From Cricetomys ansorgei (taxonomy: Eukaryota > Chordata > Mammalia > Rodentia > Nesomyidae), in NCBI GenBank assembly GCA_026225945.1, contig JAMJFZ010000239.1, positions 26,995,501 through 27,059,500 on the forward strand: a stretch of 64,000 nucleotides of DNA, given 5' to 3'. The translations under genes and the position numbers were made by a program. Below the pieces are notes generated by a model that saw only the letters and a list, made by a program, of their open reading frames with translations, searched no databases and had not been told where the DNA came from. This document shows, one piece after another, positions 53,476 through 64,000 of this stretch (positions are counted from its first letter, which is position 1; each line of letters begins with the position of its first letter).

Positions 53476-53670
53476 CAGCTACAAATCATGAGACGACAAG
53501 AAAAAATTTCACCGGGAAAGGTCTAATCTTTAGCCATGTGTGTTTAAGCTCTTCGCCTATCTGTTTCGCCGATGTTGGTGAACAAGGTTTCCATCAAGAT
53601 GAGGGAAGCGTGCACCACGCTGGCAGGCTTTCCCATCTTGGGCATTAACTGATGTGCCAGGATCTCTAGT

Positions 53671-53965
53671 TGTTAGGCTATGGCTAACCAAGGAAGGCAC
53701 ACAGGCATTTTTGTAGTTGTGAACTCTGCCAGACCTCAGCAGAGGGAATCACTGTCATGGCCAGCGCCACACTCAATCAACCTTGGAACCCCAAGCATCT
53801 AAACCCAGATGTTTTTATGCGTTAGGAACTTCTCAGGTGCAGATCTTAAGTAATCGACAGAAATTTAACACCTGCAGACAATACAAAATGCCAAGACCCA
53901 GGCAAACATTTTCCCAACAGTGAAAAAACAATATTTTAAACAGAACTAAAAATAAACTTCTACAA
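53671..53965 (-). mobile_element. 3' LTR of non-autonomous ERV
   Basis: Shares gccagacctcagcagaggga, cagacaatacaaaatgccaa and aactaaaaataaa with the LTR at 55433-55733 in the same orientation. Bordered on its internal side by a polypurine tract (53966-53977 read on the minus strand), so it is the 3' LTR of a minus-strand element. Confidence 0.78.
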
Positions 53966-53977
53966 TTCCCCTTTTCT
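53966..53977 (-). other. Polypurine tract of ERV
   Basis: Minus strand reads agaaaaggggaa immediately before the 3' LTR, the canonical plus-strand primer position of a retroelement. Confidence 0.75.
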
Positions 53978-55432
53978 GTATAAAAAAGTTTCCTTTACCT
54001 TTAGAACACAATTTAACACTATACCAGCAAAACTATGTACAAGAGGAACGATTATGAGGCTTTTAAAGCACATGACCAAATGATAACAGATATCTATCAA
54101 CCTTTTCACAATGTCCTCGGTCGGCAGAAAAACATCAATGTCCAATTATCAGGAATTCACTGGACTTCATCTCCTGGGCTCCTCCAAAGGGCTTGGATCA
54201 CTTCTCTGGTTCTGCCCTCTGCAGCACACACAGCTTGTCCTCCAGGCTCTGGCTGGCTCCATTCCACTACTGCTGCTGTCATTCGTGATCGTCCCATGGT
54301 ACTGGCATCTCAAAAACTGCTGGGGACCTTGTGCAACTGGGCTGCATTTTCACCAATAGCCTCTCCTGGGCTCTCTTCATGGTGCCAAGCTTCAACTTCT
54401 TTACATGACCCTTTCAATCTGGGCCTTCAACTACTACTGAGGCTGCACCTCCACTAATAGCCTCTCCTGGCCTCTCACAGTGCCAAGCCTCAGATGCTCT
54501 CCAAAGACCCCTTCCTGCCTTCAAAGCCCGCAACCCCTAGGTGACCCTTTCAGTATCAAGTTACAGCGTGGAATACAAACTTACTCAAAGACAGTTTCTT
54601 TGTACTGATCCTTAGGAAACACTTTCAAGATTTTAAGACAGAGTCTGGTTTGCAGGAAAAACAACTGGCTACCTTGTCTGCAGGAAGGGTTCCCTCATGG
54701 GGTGGAATTCTCATTATCATTAGATGTGTCTTGTCAGGACCTCTTGTAGACAGGTTTGCAGGAAAAAAAACAAAAACAAAAAACAACAACAACAAAAAAC
54801 TAATCAGTTTAACTAAGTGATTTCTTGGCTCCATCCTGCAGCTTCCATAACAGCAGGGGGTCCTGGGCAGTGGGAAGAATATCTGGCAAAGTTTTGGCAG
54901 TGTGGCTTTCTTTTTCACCCCTGCTATGGATAAACATACACCCTTCTTCATAGACTTCAAACACAAGACCCACTTGGGCTTCATACTCACAAAAAGCCAT
55001 CAACAATCTCAGTTCATAGAACAGCAGTACACTCTCACTTGCATTTCCCATGCCTTAGCTGTTGCTAGAGGCAGGCGGGAGAGTCAGTTCCATGATCAGG
55101 AAGAGCTGTGGAAACCTTGCTTCTTTCCTGCTCCCAGCTGAATTTTTTTTTTTTTTAAATCTTTAATGGCCTCCATTCTGTGGCTCTCACCTTGGAGCTT
55201 TCTTTCTCATTTATTTATTAATTTCACAATCTTTCCTCTTCATAGAGGCTTATTTCCTTTCTCTCTCTCTTCTTCCTTCAGGAACATTCAATTAATACCT
55301 TAATCTCTATCCTCTGGTTGGTAGCTTCTCTGGGCATCCTCGAGTTCTCTCTTCTGACTTGTCTCCACATTGGATTTGCTGGAGTGATGTTATGCCCCAT
55401 GTTGCAAGTGCCATTTGTAATTTTTAGGCTGT
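53978..55432 (-). mobile_element. Non-coding internal region of ERV
   Basis: About 1.45 kb between the LTRs with no gag, protease, pol or env recognisable. The part 54165-54490 is homologous, in reverse, to the internal region at 8960-9430 (shared catggtactggcatct core, and agcctctcctgggctctctt here matching agcctctcctgtgttctctt there). It appears to belong to the MaLR/ERVL-dependent class. The frames at 54035-54457 (plus) and 54625-54990 (minus) have no recognisable domain. Confidence 0.65.
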
Positions 55433-55733
55433 TGTTGGGGCAGTTCACCAAGGAAGGCATGGAGGCATTTTCATACATGGAAGCCCTGCCAGACCTCAGC
55501 AGAGGGAACCACCGTCATGGCCAGTGCCATACTCACAGTGGAACCCCAAGCATCTCAGTTCAGGTGTTTTTTATTCATTAGGAACTCCACAGGTGCAGAT
55601 CATGACCAATCAAACATCCCCCACAGAAATCCAATGCCGGCAGACAATACAAAATGCCAAGACCTAGACAGACCCTTTCCCAACAGTGCAAAAACAATAT
55701 TTTAGACAAAACTAAAAATAAATTTCTACAACA
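55433..55733 (-). mobile_element. 5' LTR of non-autonomous ERV
   Basis: 301 bp with TGTTG...CAACA ends on both strands: starts tgttggggcagttcaccaag and ends aatttctacaaca. On the minus strand it carries AATAAA (55570-55575). Clearly similar by eye to 53671-53965 and to the solo copy at 17211-17536. Confidence 0.78.
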
Positions 55734-56334
55734 AGGATCCTTTATTTTAAAGGTCACGTGATGTACCTCTGGTAGAGGTACTTGCCCTGGCACAGGTGCT
55801 GATGCCCGTCTTTGTCTCCTGCTATTGGGATCCCTTAGCCACCAACAAATTGCAGCACATTTTATATCATATGAAGAATCTTGGTTCGAAACAGACTAGT
55901 GTAAGGAAGACCATTCAGGAAGAAGAAGGGAGCAAGTGGGGGGCGGGGTAGGAGGGGCGATATCTGCAACCATCCGGTCATTGGATACGGCTAAATTTCA
56001 TTATGAAAATATTATAATGAAATGTTATGTTGTTTAATTGATGCACACTAATTAAAAAAGAATGCACTCTAAAAGACATCTTGTATTCATTTTCTTAGAT
56101 TATGTACATATTTGCAACTAAGTAATTTTTGAGCCATTGCGAATATTGATTTTCAGATTCCAAATTTAAATTATTCATGGCCTCCTTAGAAGATGTGACT
56201 GGACATGGCGCTTATATCATATGCTCTTGCTATATTCATCAGTTCCAGGAACTGATTTATGAATTCTGGTGGCCTCTGTGCAGACGTGACTTTGCTTTAT
56301 GTGTTTTCTTGTAATCTTGCATTTGACCTTATAT
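55734..56334. other. No recognised feature
   Basis: Unassigned sequence with a purine-rich patch at 55,910-55,960 and AT-rich DNA after it. Confidence 0.4.
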
Positions 56335-56430
56335 TAATATTCTAGGGCTACCATAACAAAATACTATAAACTTAGAAGTCTGCAGATGGCTGTGTTCTTG
56401 CTTTGTCCTTATAAGGCCTTTCTTCAAGTA
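56335..56430 (-). mobile_element. Possible MLT1-type LTR fragment
   Basis: ttctagggctaccataacaa then aatactataaacttagaagt resembles the reversed end of old MaLR (MLT1) LTRs. Confidence 0.5.
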
Positions 56431-56454
56431 GATATTTATAGATTTGAAGCTCTG

Positions 56455-56515
56455 AGGACTGAACTCAGAGCAGTACACATAGCAGATGAGTACCTGCCAC
56501 TGAACTACCCCCCCC
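56455..56515 (-). mobile_element. ID/tRNA-type SINE fragment
   Basis: ctgaggactgaactcagagc and tgccactgaactaccccccc are the reverse of an ID-like tRNA-derived head. Confidence 0.5.
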
Positions 56516-56579
56516 TCATCTTCCTTCCCTGCCACCAAATAATATATAACACCATTTAAATTAATTTTATTATCATTAG

Positions 56580-56608
56580 AAGGTGTGTGTGTATGTGCAT
56601 GTGTATTT

Positions 56609-56641
<33 letters not shown>

Positions 56642-56760
56642 TGGCATGTGTGCACATGTCAGAGTGATGTATTGAGGTCAGAGGAAAACTTTTTGAACTT
56701 AGTCTTCCTTTCCGCCCACCACAGGATCAGGCTTCCACACTGAACTATCTTGTTGGCTCA
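56580..56760 (-). mobile_element. B3-like SINE with TG tail
   Basis: A TG tract (56611-56640) precedes tattgaggtcagaggaaaac, cgcccaccacaggatcaggc and tgaactatcttgttggctca, the reverse of a B3 element. Confidence 0.6.
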
Positions 56761-57534
56761 CATTTACTGTTCTGATCTTGGTTAGGTTCATAGGTCAGTC
56801 TGTTAAGTACACTGTGTAACCAGCCCTACTATATTTAAGACTGAAGAATAAAACACCCCACATTGAACTTGTAACCCTTCAGTGTACAGCCCTTATCTCC
56901 CACCTCCTCAGCCCGGGGAGCCTCCGTTCACTTCTGAGTTTGACGATTTGATGTAGTTTGTATACCTAGAAGCATATACTGTTTTCTCTTTGCACCTGAA
57001 TTTTTCCTATAATACAAGAATTCTAAGGCTCAGCCATGCAAGAAGCTCATTCCTTCTTATGGATACTAATGTGACTCTCTATGTTTTTACTGCCTTTTGC
57101 TTATCCACTTACCTGTTGATGAACACCTGACCTGGGTTATTTATACCTTTTGGCAAAGATTCATTCAAATCCCCCATGGAATACGTTTGTGTGAATACTC
57201 ATGAAAAGATAGCTGGGCCATAGTGTAACTTAAAAATTTTTGACAACTGTCACATCAGGAAAGCAGTCATACTGAGTTCAGGGCCAACTCCAGTGTCTGT
57301 GGTTTAGTCGCCATCACTTTGGGTGGCCATGATTCTACTTCCAGGTTAGTTCCTAGTGGGAGTCCTCAGGGTTAGAGCTTCTGTGTACTTTCTTTGGGGA
57401 TGATTTGGTTATAGCTTTTTTCATGCACATTTAATATGATTATTGCCATTTTAGTGTTGAAACCTAAAAGATGTTGGTTAGTTTGCTGTTTGTCTTATGT
57501 GGCTTTACTTCTGTTTTATTTCCTCTTTTTAAAT

Positions 57535-57965
57535 TTAGTTTTTCTTCTCTCATACAATAAATCCTGACCCTAGCCTCCCTCCTTCTACTTCTCCCTACTC
57601 CCCCCATCTCCCCCCTCTCCCAGGTCACGTCCTCCCTCACCCCACCCCTGTGCTTTCCTCAGAAAAGATCAGCCCTCCCAGGGTTAGAAATCAAATAAGA
57701 CTTAAAAAGACGGAACAAGGCCTGGCACAGGTCCCTACATGGAGGCTAGATGAGGCCACCCAGTAGTAGGAAGAGGGTTCTAAGAGCAAGTAAAAGAGTC
57801 AGAGACCCTTTTCAACTTTCAGGAGTTCAACAAGAACACCAAGCCAGACAACCTTAAGGTATATGTAGGGGACTTAGCTCAGACCCATGCAGACTCCATG
57901 TCTGCCACTTCAGTCTCTGTGACCCCTGTGAGTCCTGGTCCGCTTACTCCATGGGGTGTGTTCTC
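57535..57965 (-). mobile_element. Lx-type L1 3' UTR nested in ancient L1
   Basis: cttctctcatacaataaatc, a C-rich tract at 57,575-57,655, cggaacaaggcctggcacag, agaacaccaagccagacaac and gcttactccatggggtgtgt match the reversed Lx 3' UTR. It is the same family segment as 44285-44695. Confidence 0.78.
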
Positions 57966-58439
57966 CTCTTCCTTGATTGATTTTTATTTCCCTTGTTGCA
58001 TATATTGTAACTTCCTCTTTAAGGCTGATGCCTTCTGACATGACACTGACTATTACAACATACCTTCAAGTGACACTATACTGTGCCGTGAGTCAGAAAG
58101 AACTCCTTAATCATACATTCTCATATATTCGCATTTCTTCCCTTCTGGCTGTTTGGATCTTTTTGAACGTTTTACTCCTCTTGTGATATATATCTCGTGC
58201 TACATTGTTACAAGTTTTTCCTAAAATGGTCAATTACATCCTCAAGAAATAAAAATTTTGTGAATATAATTGCTTCTAATATTTGCCCCCACAAATTATT
58301 TCTAGGATTTCCAATCCCTTGTGTAGATGTAAACTTCACTCTTCTTCCTGCTATTCTTTGTCTTTTCTTACAGTACAGTTTTGTTTTTTCTGAATTCTTT
58401 CAAGTTGTGTGTATTGTCTTTTTTATTTTATTTTTTCAT

Positions 58440-58648
58440 TTTAACTTTTGCGAATGCGTGTTTTGCCTGAGTGAATGTCTGTGTATCATGTACGTGTCTG
58501 GTGACCACAGAAGCCAGAAGAGGGCACCAGAACGGCTGGAACTGGAGTTACAGACAGGAATGAGCTGCTGTGTGGGTGCTGGGAAGTGAACCTGGGTCCT
58601 CTGGAACATCGGTCAGTGCTCCTAACTTCTGAGCCATCTCTCTAGTCT
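58440..58648 (-). mobile_element. B3 SINE, minus strand
   Basis: agccagaagagggcaccaga, ctggaactggagttacagac, gtgaacctgggtcctctgga and cttctgagccatctctctag: near full-length B3 in reverse. Confidence 0.88.
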
Positions 58649-58679
58649 CTTATTTTTAGTGAAAAAAAGCTAAAATGGC

Positions 58680-58735
58680 TAGGGCTGGCAAGATGGCTCA
58701 GTGAGGAAAGGCACTTGCCTCTAAGGCTGATGACA
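58680..58735 (+). mobile_element. B3-type SINE head only
   Basis: tagggctggcaagatggctc and agtgaggaaaggcacttgcc then ctctaaggctgatgac: the tRNA-like 5' end, truncated after about 55 bp. Confidence 0.65.
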
Positions 58736-59190
58736 ATACATAAAAAATACAATACAAAACTTAAAAATGGAAATAACTGTAGGTTGAAGAAAATGGCAAA
58801 AGATTGTACAAAAAAGTTGATCATGAACTTTTGCAGTTTCTTCCAAAGGTAAAGACCTTCGTAATTATAGCACAAAATTACATAATGACTTTGGCACTGA
58901 TGAAATCCATATTCCTCTTTTGTACTTTCACCAGTTGTGTGTGTGGTCCTATAAAGCTTACAGAATGTGTTCTAACTGCAGTCTCTAGGGTTCCTTATGA
59001 CATCGATAACTTTACAGCTGCATTCTAATCTCTTAAGCACCCAGATTATAGTACCTCATACGAATGGTATTTTCTTTTATAGTTATTTTAAGAATTTAGT
59101 TCTTTAAAAAAATACATTCCACTATCTACTGGCTTTTAGAGTGTCCGATGAAAAGTCTGCAAATCTTCTTTGCTGCTCATATAATCATTG

Positions 59191-59699
59191 ATGAGGCAGT
59201 GCGATATTTTGAAAATATCTCTTACAGAGCCAGAGTTCATATACATTGAAGTCACCTAAGACTTAAGACTGCTAGCTTGCTGTGTACTTAAACTGTTTGT
59301 CTTACCTGCCTTTAAAAGAACAATGTACCCATCAACCTCAGTTGTGTTTGATTACTCCATGGAATCAACTTTTACAACCCAAGCTAAATGCATAGCTGCA
59401 ATATTAAGTTATATATTCTTCCATGCCCCTGACTCAGAGTGATGCAGATGTATTATTTGCTGAAAACAGCAAATACAGAAGTTGAAAGCAACTTTCTAAA
59501 ATCTACCCTAAATGTTGAAAGCAATCATTTACGTATAGTGGTTGACAACGATGTTTGTCGTCTGGGTCAGTTGGGATCAGTTGGAGCCAGAGACTTAATC
59601 CCTTGTAAAACTCTGTTAAAGATTTCTGTTAAGTATACCATTCCTCTTCCGAGTGATTCTTTCTATGCTGCTCAATAAATATAGAGCAAAGCCCTTTGT
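59191..59699. other. No recognised feature
   Basis: Unassigned sequence with short frames lacking recognisable domains. Confidence 0.4.
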
Positions 59700-59830
59700 T
59701 AGAGACAGACACACAACTGATAGACACTACTCACACATTGACACACAACTCATACAACAGACAGAAGCACATAGACAGATATAGAAGCACAAACACAGAG
59801 AGATACACACACAGATAGAAGACAGGGAGC
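59700..59830. repeat. CA/GA-rich low-complexity tract
   Basis: Loosely repeated acagac, cacacaactgatag and acacagagagata motifs, without a fixed period. Confidence 0.7.
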
Positions 59831-60929
59831 ATGAAGTGGAGAATTCAAATCTGGACTCACTCTTGGTTAAATGACTCTAAGGGGAGGTGCTTTTATTTCT
59901 TTCCATAATGTAACACATGGGTAACTCAGAGTTAGTCACTAATGTGCATAATCCATGCAATTAATGCACCCCCCCCCCATTTATAAACCTTGATTCTGAT
60001 GTTCTTTGTGCAGTTTCTTCAAGCTCTAACTTCTTTGATCTGTGGCTTTTTTGATTTTCCTGAGAAGAGTTCCAAGTATAGAGAAAGAAGACAACAAATG
60101 TTCTGTCAAGTCTTCTTTGGTAAAATAGGTGAATTTATTGGGGTTGATTATGGAAAGATGGGTCACTCATGGCAGCAGAACCAAAAAGTCTCCCCTCTAT
60201 TATTCCTTCTGAGTTGTTTTCATTGACGTATCTTCAAGTTTTGTTAATGAGATGTTACCCTTAACCAATATAGAAATTATATCGTGTGTAATGTTTGTAA
60301 TCTCTAGAGGTCAGATATGGGTCATTATTAGACCTTTTATTTCTTTATTTAATATGGTCAACCACTCGTTAAGCTTTTGAACACATGGAATAAAGTCACA
60401 AACACCCTTTTTAAGGCTCTTCCTATTGATTCTGTCATTTGCCTTGTTCTTGAGTCTATTGCAATTGGCGGATCATATTATCCTGCTTCCATGCTTGCTT
60501 TGTAATTTTTTTGAATACTAGAGTATGGATTTTTTACTAAATGAGAATGTTTCTTTGTTGCATGCTTGAAAATTGTATAGACTATAGATGTTTTCTAACT
60601 GTATTATAGAACACAATTAAATCCTTTAGAAACAGTTTGATTTTGGGCTCCCAAAATATTTTGTCAAGAGACGGGTCCACACAGCTTCCTTTTTCTGCGT
60701 GTTTAACTTTCCTCTGTATCAAGACAGTGGTTTTTGAATATTCTTATATGATCATCATGTACTTGAGCTTTTCTACCCCAGACCCACTCTTAGTCCTGAA
60801 TGAGATATTGGGGTCCTTCATTCTCATTTTAGAATGAAGGTGACTCTATTACTCTCCACCTGAATTTTGAGACTCTCTTTATCATTTCCACCTTTTGTCC
60901 CTTCCTTGCTGTCGCAACAGGCCTCTTCT
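59831..60929. other. No recognised feature
   Basis: About 1.1 kb AT-rich unassigned. A C9 run occurs near 59,970. The frames at 59990-60226 and 60637-60837 have no recognisable domain. Confidence 0.4.
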
Positions 60930-61130
60930 ACTTCCCAAATAATCCTTCCTCTGATTTCAGGTCATGTTTAAAATTCAGATTACACATGCAAAATAAAACA
61001 TACAACATTTGCCTTTCTGAATCTAGCTAATTTTGGTCCATATCCATCAATTTTCCTGAAAATGACATAATTTCATTATTTAACACAGAGTGAAACCCCA
61101 TTGTGTATATGTACCATAGTTCTTTATATA
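60930..61130 (-). mobile_element. L1 fragment, minus strand
   Basis: catttgcctttctgaatcta, ccatatccatcaattttcct, gaaaatgacataatttcatt and ccattgtgtatatgtaccat are the antisense of an L1 3' segment. Confidence 0.7.
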
Positions 61131-61136
61131 TATATA

Positions 61137-61217
<81 letters not shown>

Positions 61218-61258
61218 GTGTGTGTGTGTGAGTGTGTGTCTGCGCGCGCGTGTGTGTT
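61125..61258. repeat. Compound TA/CA/TG/CG microsatellite
   Basis: Alternating pyrimidine-purine DNA for about 130 bp: (TA)n, (CA)n, TATA, (CA)n, catatatg, (TG)n, then tgcgcgcgcgtgtgtgt. The CA and TG arms form a long inverted repeat. The 114-aa frame across it is a by-product. Confidence 0.95.
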
Positions 61259-62281
61259 ATGTGGAGGTGTACTCGTTTGTGTATGTATGCACTTATGGGT
61301 GCAGGTGCATAGTCAACTAAGGCTGAAACACATAAAAATACACAACTCGCTTTTGCCTCGGAAACAGATTATCAAATATCATAGTTTGTTTTTATATATA
61401 CTAAGTATAAATGCATTTAGACAAGCAGGGCTCTTGATAATATGAATGAAGGCATTAGATTTTCATGTGTATGTTACCTTTGGATAGAAATAAAAAGTTA
61501 AAACATTATGGAACAATTCTTCTGAGTATTTTTGAGTGAGCCATCAATATGTTTTTACTGCCGGTATACCCCCACCCCTTTGTAGCTGTATCTTAGAAAA
61601 TCTACTAGTATATTTTACTCCAGGTATATTTCCTCTCCCTTTGCATCTGTAGGTAAAGAAAATCTTTACCTTGCCCCCACTTTTTTGTCTTCTCTTAAAC
61701 CCCATTCTGTTTTTTTCTCTGTCAGTTCTTTTAATCTTTCCTTATAGTGTTCAAAGAATTGCTTTTTACGACTCCAGGGATCTTTCCAACACAAGAAACA
61801 GAGATTTAGCGATACCAGGTTGTGAGTTTTTATCCTTGGGCTGTTATGAAATAGAATTCAAGCTTATCTTGTTGACATTAAGCAACACGTTGACCTTAAA
61901 GAAAAGTCTTTCCACGTTTTCTTTTTCCTTAGTCTTGAAGTATAACAGAATTTGAAATACAGCATTTTATAGCCTTTCTCTGTGATGCTGGGCCAGTGGC
62001 CAAAGAAATGATCGTTTACAGTAACACTAAAAGAGGCCTGATCTGGTGGTCAATGTATGGGCCTCTGGGAAGAATGACCTGTCATGGTGTATCACTGGCT
62101 TGATACTGTCTCATTATGCTCAGAAGTCTCTCATTTAACTTGGATTTTTAGGAAGTCTGAGAAATCTATGATGAACATTTTAGTTATCTGTCTATTTATG
62201 CCAAAAGAACACTTGGCAATGAAGATTACCTATAAGCCTCTATCTAAGGTTACAGACAGCTCGGAAGCCACTGGACCAAGC
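61259..62281. other. No recognised feature
   Basis: About 1 kb unassigned. The 94-aa frame at 61671-61955 is hydrophobic with no recognisable domain. Confidence 0.4.
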
Positions 62282-62400
62282 TGGGTGTAGTGGTGCATGT
62301 CTTGTGATCTCAGCACTGGGGAAGTGGAGGTGAAACGATTGACAGTTATAGTTGAAACTGGACTACATAGTAAAAACACATTTCAAAACAAAAATAAAAC
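62282..62400 (+). mobile_element. Degenerate B1 SINE
   Basis: gctgggtgtagtggtgcatg and gatctcagcactggggaagt follow the B1 start; an A-rich tail lies at 62,385-62,400. Confidence 0.72.
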
Positions 62401-62407
62401 AAATAGA

Positions 62408-62520
62408 CATTCCTAGAGATGCATGTCTGTAATCCCAGCATTTGGGGAGACCTAGTACAGTTTAAGGCCATCTTAGGCAGCACAAAGATACCCTTTTTCA
62501 AAACAAAACCCCAAAATAGC
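62408..62520 (+). mobile_element. Second degenerate B1 SINE
   Basis: tgcatgtctgtaatcccagc and tttaaggccatcttaggcag, B1-like, in tandem with the previous copy and ending in an A/C-rich tail. Confidence 0.68.
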
Positions 62521-62751
62521 AACAACACAAAAACCAATAAAACCCCTACTGGATTATCGCTAATGATGTATCTCCTGATGAAATCCGGCAGCTGTAGGGA
62601 AAACACACTCAGAAAATGATAAGGAGGCAACTTCAGCATGTGTAAAATCCTGGCGGTAAGGAAGCAGAGTGGCGGTGGTGGTGAGCTTTCATATAAGTAG
62701 CGGCTGCTCTGCTTTCATATAAAACTCTCCATTGAACAAACAAGCAAACAA

Positions 62752-62835
62752 ATAGGGCCAGGGATGCAGCTCAGTGACAGAGCATTTGCCCATGAAGCAC
62801 ATGGCCTTGGTTTGATCCCTAGAAACACAGAAACA
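62752..62835 (+). mobile_element. ID-like SINE
   Basis: gggccagggatgcagctcag, tgacagagcatttgcccatg and ttggtttgatccctagaaac: an ID-type tRNA-derived head with recognisable A and B box positions. Confidence 0.68.
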
Positions 62836-62879
62836 TAGACCAAGTGTCCCAGTGACCAAGCTTCTACAAGCATCCAGCA

Positions 62880-62970
62880 ACGAATATGACTTATCCATTA
62901 AGCTGAAATAAACCCTTCCCTCCCCAAGTTGCTTTCGGTCATGGTGTTTTATCACAGAAACTGTAAAATG
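62880..62970 (+). mobile_element. ORR1-type LTR tail
   Basis: aagctgaaataaacccttcc, ctccccaagttgctttcggt and catggtgttttatcacagaa are the 3' end of a rodent MaLR LTR. The rest is missing or replaced by the adjacent ID-like SINE. Confidence 0.78.
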
Positions 62971-63417
62971 CAAAAACATATATTACAGTGGAAACTAAAC
63001 ATCTGATGATTAAAATAATAGAGATTTAAGAGGGGAAACCACACCTCCCAAAATAAGACAATGGAAAAGAAAAAGAATACGTACATATTCAGTTCTCTAC
63101 TTAATTTTGTGTCTGGAATTTTGTTTTCTTTTTCATAACCAGAATCTTCCCATTTACGTCAACTGTAAGCCAAAGCTGTCCACTGTGGTTTGTATCCTTT
63201 GGGCCACATTGCCATGTGACTACAATTTTCCTGCATACAAGCACAGAGCTGCTTATAGTTTTATAGATGTGCACAGTATAATTTTTCTCCTTAGTCCTGG
63301 GGATTTATGTTTTCTACATTTAGCAAATCGTTTAATTGCTAGAGAAAGAAGCATGTGTTTTATCTGCAACTGGCAAGTTTTATAAGATGCACCAACACAT
63401 CTAAGACATAGGCTTTT
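62971..63417. other. No recognised feature
   Basis: Unassigned sequence. The 92-aa frame at 63107-63385 has no recognisable domain. Confidence 0.4.
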
Positions 63418-63522
63418 GGGTGCCTGTATTGTTTAGAGACTGAGACTCCTTATGTTACCCAGCATGACCTCAAACCACTCTTGTCATTAAGTACTGGCAT
63501 TGCAGACATGTGCCACCATGGA
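63418..63522 (-). mobile_element. Old B1-related SINE
   Basis: tttagagactgagactcctt, gttacccagcatgacctcaa and gcagacatgtgccaccatgg are the reverse of an old 7SL-derived monomer. Confidence 0.65.
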
Positions 63523-64000
63523 AAAGCTAAATAAAAATGATAGTGAGACTGAAAACTTGTTTTTTTTGTGTATGTGACTGTGAACTTTCCTATCTTTTTC
63601 TTTTCCTATTTTCCTTTCCTTTATTTCTTCATTGATTTAACAAATATTTATCATGCAATTATTCTTGATTTGACACAAATTATATAGAACAAAAGAATAT
63701 TCAAGCCCTAGAAGAGATGCTTTGTTGGGGTAGCAATGGAGGCTCCCTTCTCCCTCAGCCATTTCACCTCTATGAAAGGTTGTGGAAGAAGCAGTTTCTG
63801 TGCATTGTAAATGATGGAACTGTATATAGTAGTGCTACATATGTACGACAGTGTAGCACAACCTTGCTGGTGTTAGAGTGAGGCTGGGTGCCAAGGACCT
63901 GGGAGGGGGTGTCCTAGCAGAGAAGACATTAACCTGGCTTCTACAGTGAGAAGCAAATATTCACAGTAAAACACTGGGTCTGTATGTTTAAGTTACTGAG
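63523..64000. other. No recognised feature
   Basis: Unassigned sequence to the window end. Confidence 0.4.

Larger units (their letters stand above)
56790..59190 (-). mobile_element. Long ancient L1, minus strand, interrupted
   Basis: Successive blocks follow the antisense of old L1M 3' sequence: agcccttatctcccacctcc, ttcacttctgagtttgacga, cttatccacttacctgttga, tagctgggccatagtgtaac, attgccattttagtgttgaa, aacataccttcaagtgacac, cccttgtgtagatgtaaact, and gttattttaagaatttagtt up to gtccgatgaaaagtctgcaa. Later insertions at 57535-57965, 58440-58648 and 58680-58735 split it. Their order implies one original copy. Confidence 0.68.

Noticed and set aside
54035..54457. 140-aa plus-strand open frame
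   Set aside because: Lies antisense within the non-coding internal region of a minus-strand LTR element.
56329..56655. 108-aa minus-strand open frame
   Set aside because: Begins in a CA/TG microsatellite and crosses SINE and LTR fragments.
58197..58589. 130-aa plus-strand open frame
   Set aside because: Spans ancient L1 antisense sequence and a reversed B3 SINE.
61101..61445. 114-aa open frame rich in Thr, His and Val-Cys repeats
   Set aside because: Generated by the CA/TG microsatellite.

Overview
The window is nuclear DNA of a muroid rodent (mouse, rat, hamster or vole group). This rests on the mix of B1, B2/B3, B4 and ID-like SINEs, MT/ORR1-type MaLR LTRs, rodent L1 3' UTR families and a URR1-type hAT element. 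Most copies look old and diverged, and I see no young species-specific family, so I do not name a species. I find no protein-coding gene, rRNA, tRNA gene, CRISPR array or CpG island. Every open reading frame I examined lies in a repeat, is antisense to one, or has no recognisable product. It reads as intergenic or intronic sequence.

Layout. 1-11 kb: a dense pile of LTRs, including an ORR1-like MaLR element with both LTRs (8346-10222), an old L1 carrying a nested B1 with a clean target-site duplication, and an L1 3' UTR. 11-22 kb: sparser, with MIR, B2, B1 and B4 SINEs, a CT-rich LTR-like block at 15-15.9 kb, a solo LTR at 17.2 kb and an L1 3' end at 19.5 kb. 22,387-30,926: an 8,540-base run of G broken by only two T, almost certainly a sequencing or assembly artefact. 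31-41 kb: mostly unrecognised sequence with MaLR LTRs, MIR, L1 3' ends, a small cluster of regulatory-looking motifs at 38.1-38.8 kb and an intact-ended URR1 at 40.6 kb. 41-50 kb: several L1 3' UTRs in both orientations, one split by an MT-type LTR and a retroviral LTR. 50-56 kb: L1 ORF2 pieces, further LTRs and a non-autonomous LTR-internal-LTR element with a visible polypurine tract (53671-55733). 56-61 kb: one long ancient L1 on the minus strand split by later insertions. 61-64 kb: a compound Z-DNA-prone microsatellite and old SINEs.

I did not find a new biological system. The most anomalous object, the poly-G tract, should be treated as a data-quality flag before any biology is built on it. 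The best biological leads are the small non-autonomous ERV family (provirus plus a solo LTR in this window), an RFX X-box-like palindrome inside a retroviral LTR, and the CRE/octamer/hairpin cluster near 38.5 kb. Family names come from recall of consensus sequences, and boundaries are approximate unless a target-site duplication is given.
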